Origin: an uncultured Gluconobacter sp.
Lineage (GTDB): Bacteria; Pseudomonadota; Alphaproteobacteria; Acetobacterales; Acetobacteraceae
Direction: 5' to 3'
DNA: 7,636 bases
Assembly (NCBI GenBank): GCA_937880175.1
Contig: CALFLO010000064.1
Coordinates: forward strand, 1 to 7,636
The notes under the pieces were generated by a model that saw only the letters and a list, made by a program, of their open reading frames with translations, was not told the origin of the DNA and made no database searches. The position numbers were made by a program, and so were the translations under genes. Position 1 is the stretch's first letter; each line of letters starts with the position of its first letter. Positions 1 through 6,230 of this stretch are shown one piece after another.

Positions 1-625
1 CCAGCAACCAGCGTGGTCTTCCCACGCCGGGTACCGGCAGCGGCACGGATGGCAGGACGGCGACCCGCCAGCGGGTCACACTGGCAGTGGGCTGGCCGAA
101 ATCCGCCGCATCCGTCTGCCGTCGCCAGCGTCGGATGGCGATGCCAAGAGAGCCGGACGTTTCGGCCGCCAGTTGCAGGCGACGTGAGGCCGTCATGGAC
201 AGACGCGCCACCTCGGCGACCACGGCCCCGAGGCCACCATGCCGCAGCCCCTCCTCGAAACAGGCCAGCACATCGACGTCCGAGCCTGCCTCGACAAAAA
301 TGGTCCGCCGTGCGGATAGCCCGACCTGTTTCAGGGAAGGGGCGAACACATCCTGACGGGTGACGATCCAGAGCACCTTACCGCGCGTGCGGGCCGCGAT
401 CCCGGCGCAGAACTGACCGGCGGCCGCACTGTGCAGCGCATCGTTGCCGCCGCCCGCCACCTCGTGCAGCGCGCCCAGCGCCAGACCGCCTCCCGGCAGA
501 CGACTGTCGATCTCGCGCACGCCAAAGGGCAGCACCTTGCGGCGCCGGTCGCTGTGCCCTTCGAGACGGCTGATCGCCGCCCGAAGCGTCTCCAGGCCAG
601 GTTTTTTCTGGGTTTCAGCAGTCAT
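1..625 (-). CDS. imuA: ImuA, SOS-inducible mutagenesis protein (partial, 3' end outside window)
   Basis: An uninterrupted minus-strand frame starts with ATG at 625-623 and stays open to the left edge, giving 208 residues with no stop. The protein has the RecA/SulA-like layout of ImuA: a basic helical N-terminus (residues 11-31), then LPFGVREIDSRLPGGGL at 32-48, GALHEVAG at 51-58, KVLWIVTRQD at 83-92, and the VEAGSDVDVLACFEEGLRHG segment at 111-130. ImuA proteins are usually about 230-270 residues, so little of the C-terminus is missing. In alphaproteobacteria imuA normally heads an imuA-imuB-dnaE2 cassette for error-prone translesion synthesis; imuB and dnaE2 would lie off the left edge (inference). 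Regulation is supported by a perfect LexA box 46 bases upstream. The ribosome binding site is poor (AAGGA lies about 15 bases before the ATG), so the start is likely rather than certain. Confidence 0.85.
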   Translation of the reverse strand, partial: MTAETQKKPGLETLRAAISRLEGHSDRRRKVLPFGVREIDSRLPGGGLALGALHEVAGGGNDALHSAAAGQFCAGIAARTRGKVLWIVTRQDVFAPSLKQVGLSARRTIFVEAGSDVDVLACFEEGLRHGGLGAVVAEVARLSMTASRRLQLAAETSGSLGIAIRRWRRQTDAADFGQPTASVTRWRVAVLPSVPLPVPGVGRPRWLL

Positions 626-670
626 GTCACGGCTCGGTGTTCCTTGTGCAGGCAAATTTCCTGATTTTAT

Positions 671-685
671 GTTCCTTATTTGTTC
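671..685 (-). promoter_or_regulatory. LexA binding site (SOS box) upstream of imuA
   Basis: The plus strand reads GTTC (671-674), seven bases, then GTTC (682-685); read toward imuA it is GAAC-N7-GAAC. This is exactly the direct-repeat SOS box known for alphaproteobacterial LexA. A possible -35 (TTGACT, plus-strand bases 701-706) sits upstream toward imuA, and the box covers the place where a weak -10 (ACAAAT, 678-683) would fall at 17-base spacing, which fits repression by occlusion. The divergent DUF1275 gene starts 198 bases away on the other side and is a less likely target. Confidence 0.8.
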
Positions 686-882
686 TTTATTGGTGTGGGG
701 AGTCAACATTCATCTTTCGGAGCAGCGTATCGCGCCACATCTGTGGCAATTCACAATCCGGGAAGATATCGTCCTAAGAAATTGAAAACAGGACGCTTTG
801 TCGAAAGAGGGCGGGCTGTTACCATCCCGCTCATAAAAAAGATCGCTGTCCGGGGAAACCGATAAACACGGAGTCCCCCCTC

Positions 883-1728
883 ATGCGGTCAGTCACGACG
901 GGAGGCACAGGTGCTTGTTCACGAGGGCTCGGAGCCAACGCCAGCATCGACAGGCGTCTGTGCTGTACGCTGGCGGCCATCGCCGGTGCAGTGAACGCTG
1001 CCGGGGTTCTGGCCGTAGGCTATTATTCGGCCAATATGACAGGCAATGTCTCCGCACTGGCGAGTGGCCTGCATGAAGGGCGCATGGAACTGGTCCTGTC
1101 CTGCTGCGGTCTGATACTGGCCTTCGTCGCCGGCGCGGTGCTGTCCGCGCTGCTGGTCAATGCGGGCCGTCGCCACAACCTGCCGTCGATCTACGCACGG
1201 AGCATTCTGCTGGAAGCCTGCCTGCTTGGGCTTCTGGGGGCTGTGGATTTTCTGTTTTCGGCCCAGCCACGGGATCCGGTGCTGGCCTACGGGCTGAGTT
1301 TCCTCATGGGGCTCCAGAACGCCACGGTCACACGCATTTCCGGGGCGCGTGTCCGCACCACCCATATGACAGGAATGCTCACCGATGTGGGGCTGGAACT
1401 GGCGGACTGGCTGGAAGGGTTTTTCCATCCGGTTGACCCGGCCCGACGGACCGGTACGCGCGAACGCCTGGGTCTGCATGCCGCCATCGTGCTGTCCTTC
1501 ACGCTGGGCGGCGTGGCCGGCGCCTTTCTGTATGGCTGGTGGTCCGGTCTGTTTCTTCTGGTTCTGGCGGGGCTTCTGGCCTGCCTTTCCCTGCCGGGCG
1601 CGCTGTCGCATGAGCCTGTGGTGGAGCATAAACCGGCACCGGTCCCCTCTTGCGGGGAGAGGTATTCCTGTTTACAGCACTTGATACATCGCAAGGACAG
1701 ATCGGGTCATTGGGGGTCGTATGAATAG
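883..1728 (+). CDS. DUF1275 (YoaK-family) integral membrane protein, intact copy
   Basis: This 281-residue protein matches the DUF1275 family (Pfam PF06912), whose biochemical function is not established. Hallmarks visible are AGAVNAAGVLAVGYYSANMTGN at the first membrane segment (the NMTGN motif is residues 51-55) and the GLQNATVTRISGARVRTTHM stretch at 143-162, followed by a MTGMLTDVG-type motif to 170. About six hydrophobic segments can be seen near residues 27-48, 68-92, 105-125, 133-152, 198-218 and 220-238, so it is an inner-membrane protein. The start is supported by CGGAG (869-873), nine bases before the ATG. The last 40 residues are a polar tail with two cysteines (257 and 263), longer than the family usually has. 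It lies 45 bp upstream of ohyA on the same strand and may be co-transcribed. A homologous but broken gene lies at 3635-4318. Confidence 0.85.
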   Translation: MRSVTTGGTGACSRGLGANASIDRRLCCTLAAIAGAVNAAGVLAVGYYSANMTGNVSALASGLHEGRMELVLSCCGLILAFVAGAVLSALLVNAGRRHNLPSIYARSILLEACLLGLLGAVDFLFSAQPRDPVLAYGLSFLMGLQNATVTRISGARVRTTHMTGMLTDVGLELADWLEGFFHPVDPARRTGTRERLGLHAAIVLSFTLGGVAGAFLYGWWSGLFLLVLAGLLACLSLPGALSHEPVVEHKPAPVPSCGERYSCLQHLIHRKDRSGHWGSYE

Positions 1729-1748
1729 CAATGCCGCCCGCCATCGGC

Positions 1749-1764
1749 CCTTTTCCGGAAAAGG
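1749..1764. repeat. 16-bp perfect palindrome overlapping the ohyA ribosome binding site
   Basis: CCTTTTCCGGAAAAGG is its own reverse complement. It lies between the DUF1275 stop and the ohyA start, and its right arm contains most of the AAGGA ribosome binding site (1761-1765). As RNA it could fold into a six-base-pair stem with a CCGG loop that masks the site; as DNA it could be an operator for a dimeric regulator. The sequence alone does not tell which. Confidence 0.6.
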
Positions 1765-1773
1765 ACACGCGCC

Positions 1774-3531
1774 ATGAGATATGCCCACAGCAATTATGAG
1801 GCTTTTGTCCAACCCCCTGCGCCACAGGATATGGCAGGATGGTCAGCGTGGATCGTGGGCGGAGGACTGGCGGGCATGGCGGCGGCGGCGTTCCTGATCC
1901 GGGATGCAGGCATGACGCCTTCAGCCATCACCATTCTTGAAGCCTCGGACAGCGACGGCGGCGCGCTGGACGGAGCGGGGAATGCGGAGACCGGCTGGCT
2001 GATCCGCGGCGGTCGGGAGATGGAAGAGCAGTTCCAGTGTCTGTGGGATCTGTACCGTTCCATTCCGTCTCTGGAAATTCCCGGCGCATCGGTGCTGGAT
2101 GAGGTCTGGCAGGTCAATCAGGCCGATCCATCCACCAGTCCGATCCGCGCCATGTGTAATCAAGGGCAGCCCCTCGCTGATCGTGACAGGCTGACGCTCA
2201 CGGGAAAGGCGCGACGCGAGATCATTACCCTCATTCTGACCGATGAGGACGAACTGGCGGGAAAGACGATCGCGGATGTGCTGTCCGGCGATTTCATGGC
2301 TTCGAACTTCTGGCTGTTCTGGCGGTCGATGTTTGCGTTCGAGACCTGGCACAGCGCTATTGAGATGAAGCGTTACCTCGCACGGTTCGTGCATCAGATT
2401 CTCGGACTGAAGGATCTGCATACGCTGAAGTTCACCAGATACAACCAACAGGAATCCCTGAGCCAACCACTGGCCACATGGCTTGCCGATCAGGGCGTCG
2501 TGTTCCGTCATGGCGTGAAGGTGACAAATGTTGCTGTTGATGTTTCTGGCGGAAAGAAAGTTGCGACCCATCTCGACTGGCTGGACAATGGCGCGTCCGC
2601 CGGTGTTGATCTTGGGCCAGAGGAACTGGTGTTCGTGACCAACGGTTCCATGGTGGAGAATTCGCGCTGGGGCGACCATCATACACCTGCGCCGATTGAC
2701 ACGGCTATCGAAGAGGGGAGCATCTGGCAGCTCTGGCGGAATATCGCAGCGCAGGATTCCGCATTCGGCAACCCGGATGTTTTCTGTGGCGATACAACAA
2801 AATCCCGCTGGCTGTCGGCAACCGTTACGACCCGGGATGCGCGGATTCCTGAGCTTGTAAAGCGGATTACGGGGCGTGATCCGTTTTCTGGGAAAATCAT
2901 CACGGGTGGCCCGGTCACGATTGCCGATTCATCCTGGCTGATGAGCTGGGTGGTCAGCCGTCAGCCCCATTTCAAAGGGCAGCCCGAAAGTCAGGTGGTG
3001 GCCTGGCTCTATGGTCTGTTCAGTGACGTGCCGGGTGATTACGTGAAAAAGCCCATGCAGGACTGCACGGGGGGGGAAATCACCCGTGAGTGGCTGTTCC
3101 ATATGGGCGTGCCGATGGACCAGATCGACGATATGGCAGCGACAGGGGCGACGACGCGTCCGTGCATGATGCCGTTCATCACGGCGCAGTTCATGCCGCG
3201 CGCACCGGCGGACCGGCCGAACGTGGTGCCGGATGGAAGCGTCAACCTGGCCTTTCTGGGGCAGTTCACCGAAACGCCACGCGATACGGTCTTCACCACG
3301 GAATATTCCGTCCGCACGGCGATGGAGGCGGTCTATACGCTGTGTGGCGTCAGGCGGGCTGTGCCGGAAGTGTCGGGCGGCATTTTCGATGTCCGGATGC
3401 TGCTACAGGCGGCAGCGGAACTGCGGGACGGAGAGAAGGTACCGGCGTCGGGGCTGATCCGGCATCTGACGCACGGAACGGAGATTGACGATCTGCTGGA
3501 GCGCTACGGGCTGGTTTGGGGGGGAAGCTGA
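1774..3531 (+). CDS. ohyA: Oleate hydratase (FAD-dependent fatty acid hydratase, MCRA family)
   Basis: This 585-residue protein is a full-length member of the myosin-cross-reactive-antigen family (PF06100), which adds water to the cis-9 double bond of oleate and related acids to give 10-hydroxy fatty acids. The N-terminus (NYEAF at residues 7-11) lines up with known family starts. The FAD-binding Rossmann motif GGGLAG is at 29-34, with the ribose-binding acid in ILEAS (Glu56). The RGGREME loop (78-84) holds Glu82, and KRYLARF holds Tyr201; from memory these are the catalytic Glu82 and Tyr201 of the Staphylococcus aureus enzyme. FTETPRDTVFTTEYSVRTAM (498-517) is the conserved C-terminal flavin segment. 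No signal peptide or membrane span is visible, so it should be cytosolic or peripheral. AAGGA at 1761-1765, eight bases before the ATG, supports the start. It follows a DUF1275 gene by 45 bp. It contains a run of eight G at 3069-3076. No convincing terminator follows it. Confidence 0.95.
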   Translation: MRYAHSNYEAFVQPPAPQDMAGWSAWIVGGGLAGMAAAAFLIRDAGMTPSAITILEASDSDGGALDGAGNAETGWLIRGGREMEEQFQCLWDLYRSIPSLEIPGASVLDEVWQVNQADPSTSPIRAMCNQGQPLADRDRLTLTGKARREIITLILTDEDELAGKTIADVLSGDFMASNFWLFWRSMFAFETWHSAIEMKRYLARFVHQILGLKDLHTLKFTRYNQQESLSQPLATWLADQGVVFRHGVKVTNVAVDVSGGKKVATHLDWLDNGASAGVDLGPEELVFVTNGSMVENSRWGDHHTPAPIDTAIEEGSIWQLWRNIAAQDSAFGNPDVFCGDTTKSRWLSATVTTRDARIPELVKRITGRDPFSGKIITGGPVTIADSSWLMSWVVSRQPHFKGQPESQVVAWLYGLFSDVPGDYVKKPMQDCTGGEITREWLFHMGVPMDQIDDMAATGATTRPCMMPFITAQFMPRAPADRPNVVPDGSVNLAFLGQFTETPRDTVFTTEYSVRTAMEAVYTLCGVRRAVPEVSGGIFDVRMLLQAAAELRDGEKVPASGLIRHLTHGTEIDDLLERYGLVWGGS

Positions 3532-3634
3532 ATGTCGGCTGTCAGGCATGAAAATCTGACCTAACCGAGAGGCATATTCGCATTCGTGAACGCATTACGT
3601 CCCACGTCTGATCTGGTCCTGCCGGACTGAGTGT

Positions 3635-4318
3635 TCAATTATCGTCTTGCCCTGCACGTTCTGTTTTCCAGATATCCCGGTATAGAAAGACAAGGAGCGG
3701 GACGGGCCACAGGAACGGAAAACTACCGTGCAAGGCCAGCCCCATGGCGGCGGCCATCACGCCAGCCAGAAAAGCCCCCCACAAAAGTAGCGGCAGAAAA
3801 ATGCTTCCTGTGACAGGGCGAGTGTTCCTGTCCGGCGCAAGACATGACGCTACTCATTCCGCAATTCCCGATGCGGCTTTCAGCAGGTTTGTTGTCACGA
3901 CGATCGTGGGCATGGGCGTGCCGGAGAATTTCGCGATCGTTTCGCCCTGAACAGCCAGCAGTGCCGGAAGCACGAGAAATTCGCCCCAGTAGCGTAGGGA
4001 GGATCCATGCACGATCTGTGCCAGAACCATGAAGATTGTCATCACCATGACACCATAAGCTGGCGACCATAACAGCCGCATCAGGCCGGACAGGATGGCG
4101 GCAAGGAAAAAGACACCCAGCACACCCACCAGAAGCAGGCCATGGTGCCAGTTTCCGCTGATAAACGAGGCGCCCATATGCGTGGTATTGCCCGTCATCG
4201 CGCCTGCAAAGACACCGCCCAGATCGACGAAACTCAGGGCATCCACATAGCCTGCGACAAGCCCGAGAATGAGAACCCGCCGGGCGGAAATCGAGACCGG
4301 GAGAAGGGAGGAGGGCAT
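3635..4318 (-). pseudogene. Second DUF1275 (YoaK-family) membrane protein gene, interrupted by one in-frame TGA
   Basis: Starting at ATG 4318-4316, the frame encodes 154 residues with DUF1275 hallmarks: AGYVDALSF (22-30), GAMTGNTTHMG (39-49) and PTIVVTTNLLKAASGI (137-152). It then meets TGA at 3856-3854. The same frame continues for 72 more codons to a TGA at 3637-3635. This extension is clearly the missing family C-terminus, with two hydrophobic helices (FLPLLLWGAFLAGVMAAAMG, then FPFLWPVPLLVFLY). The summed length, about 227 codons, is normal for the family, so one substitution rather than a frameshift separates the halves. The first half would end before the last two membrane helices. The start overlaps the antiporter stop as TAATG, implying translational coupling. 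Alternatives are a sequencing error or a tolerated truncation. It is a paralogue of the gene at 883-1728. Confidence 0.8.
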
Positions 4319-5580
4319 TATTGCGACCGGGAAGCGATTGACGGATAGAGCCTGCGGGCGACCCGCTCCATGGTCAGACCCTGCACGATGATGGTGAACA
4401 CCACGACACCATAGCAAACAGGCAGTAGCAGGTCGCGCAGGTCTCCGGGTGGTAGGCCAAGCGCCAGAGAAACCGAGATGCCGCCACGCAGGCCGCCCCA
4501 TGTCAGGATACCGAGAACACGGCCCCGTTCCCACTGCCGGAGATGAACCGGCAGGGTGGAGAACAGCACGCTCAATGCCCGCACGGCAATAGACAGCGGG
4601 ATCACGGCAAGCGTCGCCAGCACCGTAAACAGATGCGGCGTGATCTCCAATATTTCAAAGCCAATGAGCATGAACAGGAGCACGTTCAGCACTTCGTCAA
4701 TCAGCGTCCATGCAATGTCGAGTTCCTTGCGGGATACTTCATCGAAAACGGAATGGCTGTAACTGGTTCCGAAACATAGTCCGGCCACGACGACGGCAAT
4801 CGCTCCGGACATCCCCAGCTGATTGGCGATGCTGAAGGTTCCGGTCGCCAGAGCCAGCGAGGTCAGCAGATCGATATGCGGGTCACGCTGCGCCTTGAGC
4901 ACACGAAGCGCGATCCACCCGGTTATCGCTCCAAGAAGACCACCACCGAGCGCTTCGCGGCAGAAGCTCATGGCAATCTCAGAAGCGCCCACCCCTTGAC
5001 TGTCTCCAGTCGCCAGCCCGATCGTCACACCGAAAATGACGACGCCCACGCCGTCATTGAACAGGCTCTCACCCGCAAAAACGGCCTGTATCGGTCCTGG
5101 CAGGCCGAGACGTTTCAGCATCCCCACGACTGAAACCGGGTCTGTCGGAGCGAGAATGGCGCCAAGTACGATGCACCATGTAAAGGGAACGGCGTGCCCC
5201 AGAAAGGGGAAAACACACCACGCCGCGACCGCCAGAAAAGCCACGGCCAGAACGGTTCCCAGAATAGAGAGGGCTGTTACAGACATCAGCTTTGCGCGCA
5301 GATGTCCGACATTCACCTGCATGGCTCCCGCAAAAAGCAGCAGCGAAAGGGCACCGTTCAGAAGTGCCGCAGGCAGATTGATGGCACCGAGCACGGATCG
5401 TGGGAGAGCCTGAAGATCATAGGCCGGGATCAGCGGATTCAGGATCATGACCAGCAGCGAGGTCAGCAATGAGAAGACCAAAACGCCAATCGTGACAGGA
5501 ACACGCAATGTATGGTGGTTGAGAATGCTGAAGCCTGCCGAGAAGGTCAGGAGCTGGGCAAGAAGACTGATTGTATCCAT
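4318..5580 (-). CDS. CPA1-family Na+/H+ (monovalent cation/proton) antiporter
   Basis: This 420-residue, strongly hydrophobic protein has the signatures of the NhaP/NHE-type cation:proton antiporters (PF00999): APTDPVSVV at 144-152 with the transport-site Asp147, GESLFNDGVGVV at 170-181 with Asn175-Asp176 and Glu171, and the arginine-bearing WGGLRGGISVSLAL at 361-374. About a dozen membrane segments run through the whole length, and there is no long cytoplasmic tail. It should exchange Na+ or K+ for H+ across the inner membrane. The ATG at 5580 is the only start before an in-frame upstream TGA. Its ribosome binding site is weak, with GAGG only two bases from the ATG. It leads a minus-strand pair, and its TAA shares a base with the ATG of the broken DUF1275 gene. 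Cation preference cannot be told from sequence. Confidence 0.9.
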   Translation of the reverse strand: MDTISLLAQLLTFSAGFSILNHHTLRVPVTIGVLVFSLLTSLLVMILNPLIPAYDLQALPRSVLGAINLPAALLNGALSLLLFAGAMQVNVGHLRAKLMSVTALSILGTVLAVAFLAVAAWCVFPFLGHAVPFTWCIVLGAILAPTDPVSVVGMLKRLGLPGPIQAVFAGESLFNDGVGVVIFGVTIGLATGDSQGVGASEIAMSFCREALGGGLLGAITGWIALRVLKAQRDPHIDLLTSLALATGTFSIANQLGMSGAIAVVVAGLCFGTSYSHSVFDEVSRKELDIAWTLIDEVLNVLLFMLIGFEILEITPHLFTVLATLAVIPLSIAVRALSVLFSTLPVHLRQWERGRVLGILTWGGLRGGISVSLALGLPPGDLRDLLLPVCYGVVVFTIIVQGLTMERVARRLYPSIASRSQ

Positions 5581-5916
5581 GGCCTCATCGCTGGCCGCCC
5601 TGGCGCCTCACGTCAAGAAAAACCGGGAATAGTCTGTTATTCGAGAAACTTAACCGGGCATTGAATGACAAAAATGGAGGCGGTAGCGGAATGCCTGGAT
5701 CTGTCCGCATGGTTGTCGGAACTTCTGCTTGATTGGCAGATTTATCATTATCTTCTGGCTTTCGACAAACCTCCCTTTTTCCGTGCGCCCGCCTACTTGC
5801 GATAAATGGTATTATCACAAGTAGGTGGAGGGAAGGGAGGCAATTTTCAGGAAAAGACGGAGTTTGAAGTTATATGTAGAATAGAGTAATTTTACGTTCA
5901 GAATTATTGTTTCATG
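5581..5916. other. Gene-free stretch between divergent antiporter and vapBC units
   Basis: No credible gene is seen here on either strand; the open frames have unnatural composition and no ribosome binding site. It should hold the antiporter promoter, but no good -35/-10 pair stands out; TTGTCG (minus strand, plus-strand bases 5764-5769) with ATAAAT 17 bases on is weak. A small hairpin, GAATA-N6-TATTC, is at 5627-5642. The main content is the nested inverted repeat at 5770-5840. AT content rises toward vapB. Confidence 0.6.
5770..5840. repeat. Nested inverted repeats; inner 28 bp have a dif/XerCD-like 11-6-11 layout
   Basis: The inner repeat has 14-base arms, CCTACTTGCGATAA (5792-5805) and TTATCACAAGTAGG (5812-5825), matching at 13 of 14 positions around the six-base centre ATGGTA. 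An outer pair, CCTCCCTT (5770-5777) and AAGGGAGG (5833-5840), encloses it. The inner 11-base arms ending in ATAA and starting with TTAT around a 6-base centre are the geometry of XerC/XerD dif-type sites. Known dif arms are usually less alike than these, so a regulator-binding site or a stable RNA hairpin is an equal possibility. No T-run follows on either strand, which argues against an intrinsic terminator. Confidence 0.75.
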
Positions 5917-5945
5917 TTGAAGTGTTCGAAGCTCATCGATATATA
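5917..5945 (+). promoter_or_regulatory. Probable sigma-70-type promoter of vapBC
   Basis: TTGAAG (5917-5922) and TATATA (5940-5945) are spaced by 17 bases and would start RNA near 5952, leaving a short leader of about 24 bases before the vapB ATG. The -10 lies inside the palindrome at 5933-5952, as expected for autoregulated toxin-antitoxin promoters. Assignment is by consensus match only. Confidence 0.5.
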
Positions 5946-5952
5946 TCGGTGA
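5933..5952. promoter_or_regulatory. Probable VapB/VapBC operator palindrome
   Basis: TCATCGATATATATCGGTGA is a 20-base inverted repeat with a single mismatched pair; its core CGATATATATCG (5937-5948) is perfect. It covers the proposed -10 and start site of vapBC. AbrB-fold VapB antitoxins, alone or with VapC, bind such palindromes to repress their own operon. A second smaller repeat, TGATA-N5-TATCA (5950-5964), follows directly and may be part of the same operator. Confidence 0.55.
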
Positions 5953-5975
5953 TACATATTATCATGGAGGTGAGT

Positions 5976-6230
5976 ATGTCAGATACAGCCAAAATTTTTA
6001 TGACTGGTCGCAGCCAGGCCGTTCGTCTCCCTGCTGCCTACCGCTTTGACACATCAGAGGTCACCATCCGCAGAGATCCACGCACCGGAGATGTCATTCT
6101 TTCGCCGCGCCCCGTAGGGTGGGGGGAGACACTCTCTGCCATTCGGCAGGCCAAAGGGGCTGAACTTTTCCCAGAAGGGCGGGTCCAGGCCCAACAAGAT
6201 CGGGATCCTTTTGCTGGATCCGTGCCGTGA
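5976..6230 (+). CDS. vapB: VapB-type antitoxin (AbrB/SpoVT swapped-hairpin fold)
   Basis: This 84-residue protein begins with the DNA-binding module of VapB antitoxins: AKIFMTGRSQAVRLPAAYRF at residues 5-24, then the hydrophilic hairpin EVTIRRDPRTGDVILSPRP at 28-46. The C-terminal part (about 50-84, with WGETLSAIRQ and RDPF) would wrap around and inhibit VapC. It is also expected to repress the operon through the upstream palindrome. The start at 5976 is chosen because GGAGG (5966-5970) lies five bases before it; an in-frame ATG at 5964 overlaps that site and is less likely. Its stop overlaps the vapC start by four bases (GTGA), giving coupled translation. The size is normal for plasmid-type VapB. 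Confidence 0.88.
   Translation: MSDTAKIFMTGRSQAVRLPAAYRFDTSEVTIRRDPRTGDVILSPRPVGWGETLSAIRQAKGAELFPEGRVQAQQDRDPFAGSVP
6203..6221 (+). repeat. GGATCC hairpin at the vapB-vapC junction
   Basis: Two copies of GGATCC (6203-6208 and 6216-6221) can pair as a six-base stem around a seven-base loop within the last codons of vapB. The stem ends five bases before the vapC GTG, so it could limit independent initiation on vapC and favour antitoxin excess. The fold is visible; its effect is inferred. Confidence 0.35.

Noticed and set aside
13..363. Plus-strand open frames over the left edge
   Set aside because: The minus strand encodes a continuous ImuA protein here; the plus-strand products are proline/arginine-rich noise.
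811..830. GCGGG-N10-CCCGC as terminator or operator before the first DUF1275 gene
   Set aside because: Short arms, long loop, and likely by chance in GC-rich DNA.
919..1629. A 236-codon minus-strand open frame opposite the DUF1275 gene
   Set aside because: Its product is rich in Gln, Arg and His with no fold signature and no ribosome site; it mirrors the GC-rich codon pattern of the clear gene on the other strand.
1921..2682. A 253-codon minus-strand open frame opposite ohyA
   Set aside because: It lies entirely within a textbook oleate hydratase gene and has no recognisable domain.
3541..3560. GTCAG-N10-CTGAC as an ohyA terminator
   Set aside because: Only five base pairs with a ten-base loop and no T-run.
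4319..4534. Longer start for the second DUF1275 gene (from 4534)
   Set aside because: The extension would lie inside the antiporter gene and has no membrane-protein character; the family homology begins just after the ATG at 4318.
5585..5818. A 77-codon minus-strand open frame upstream of the antiporter
   Set aside because: No family resemblance or ribosome site, and it covers the large inverted repeat; more likely non-coding.
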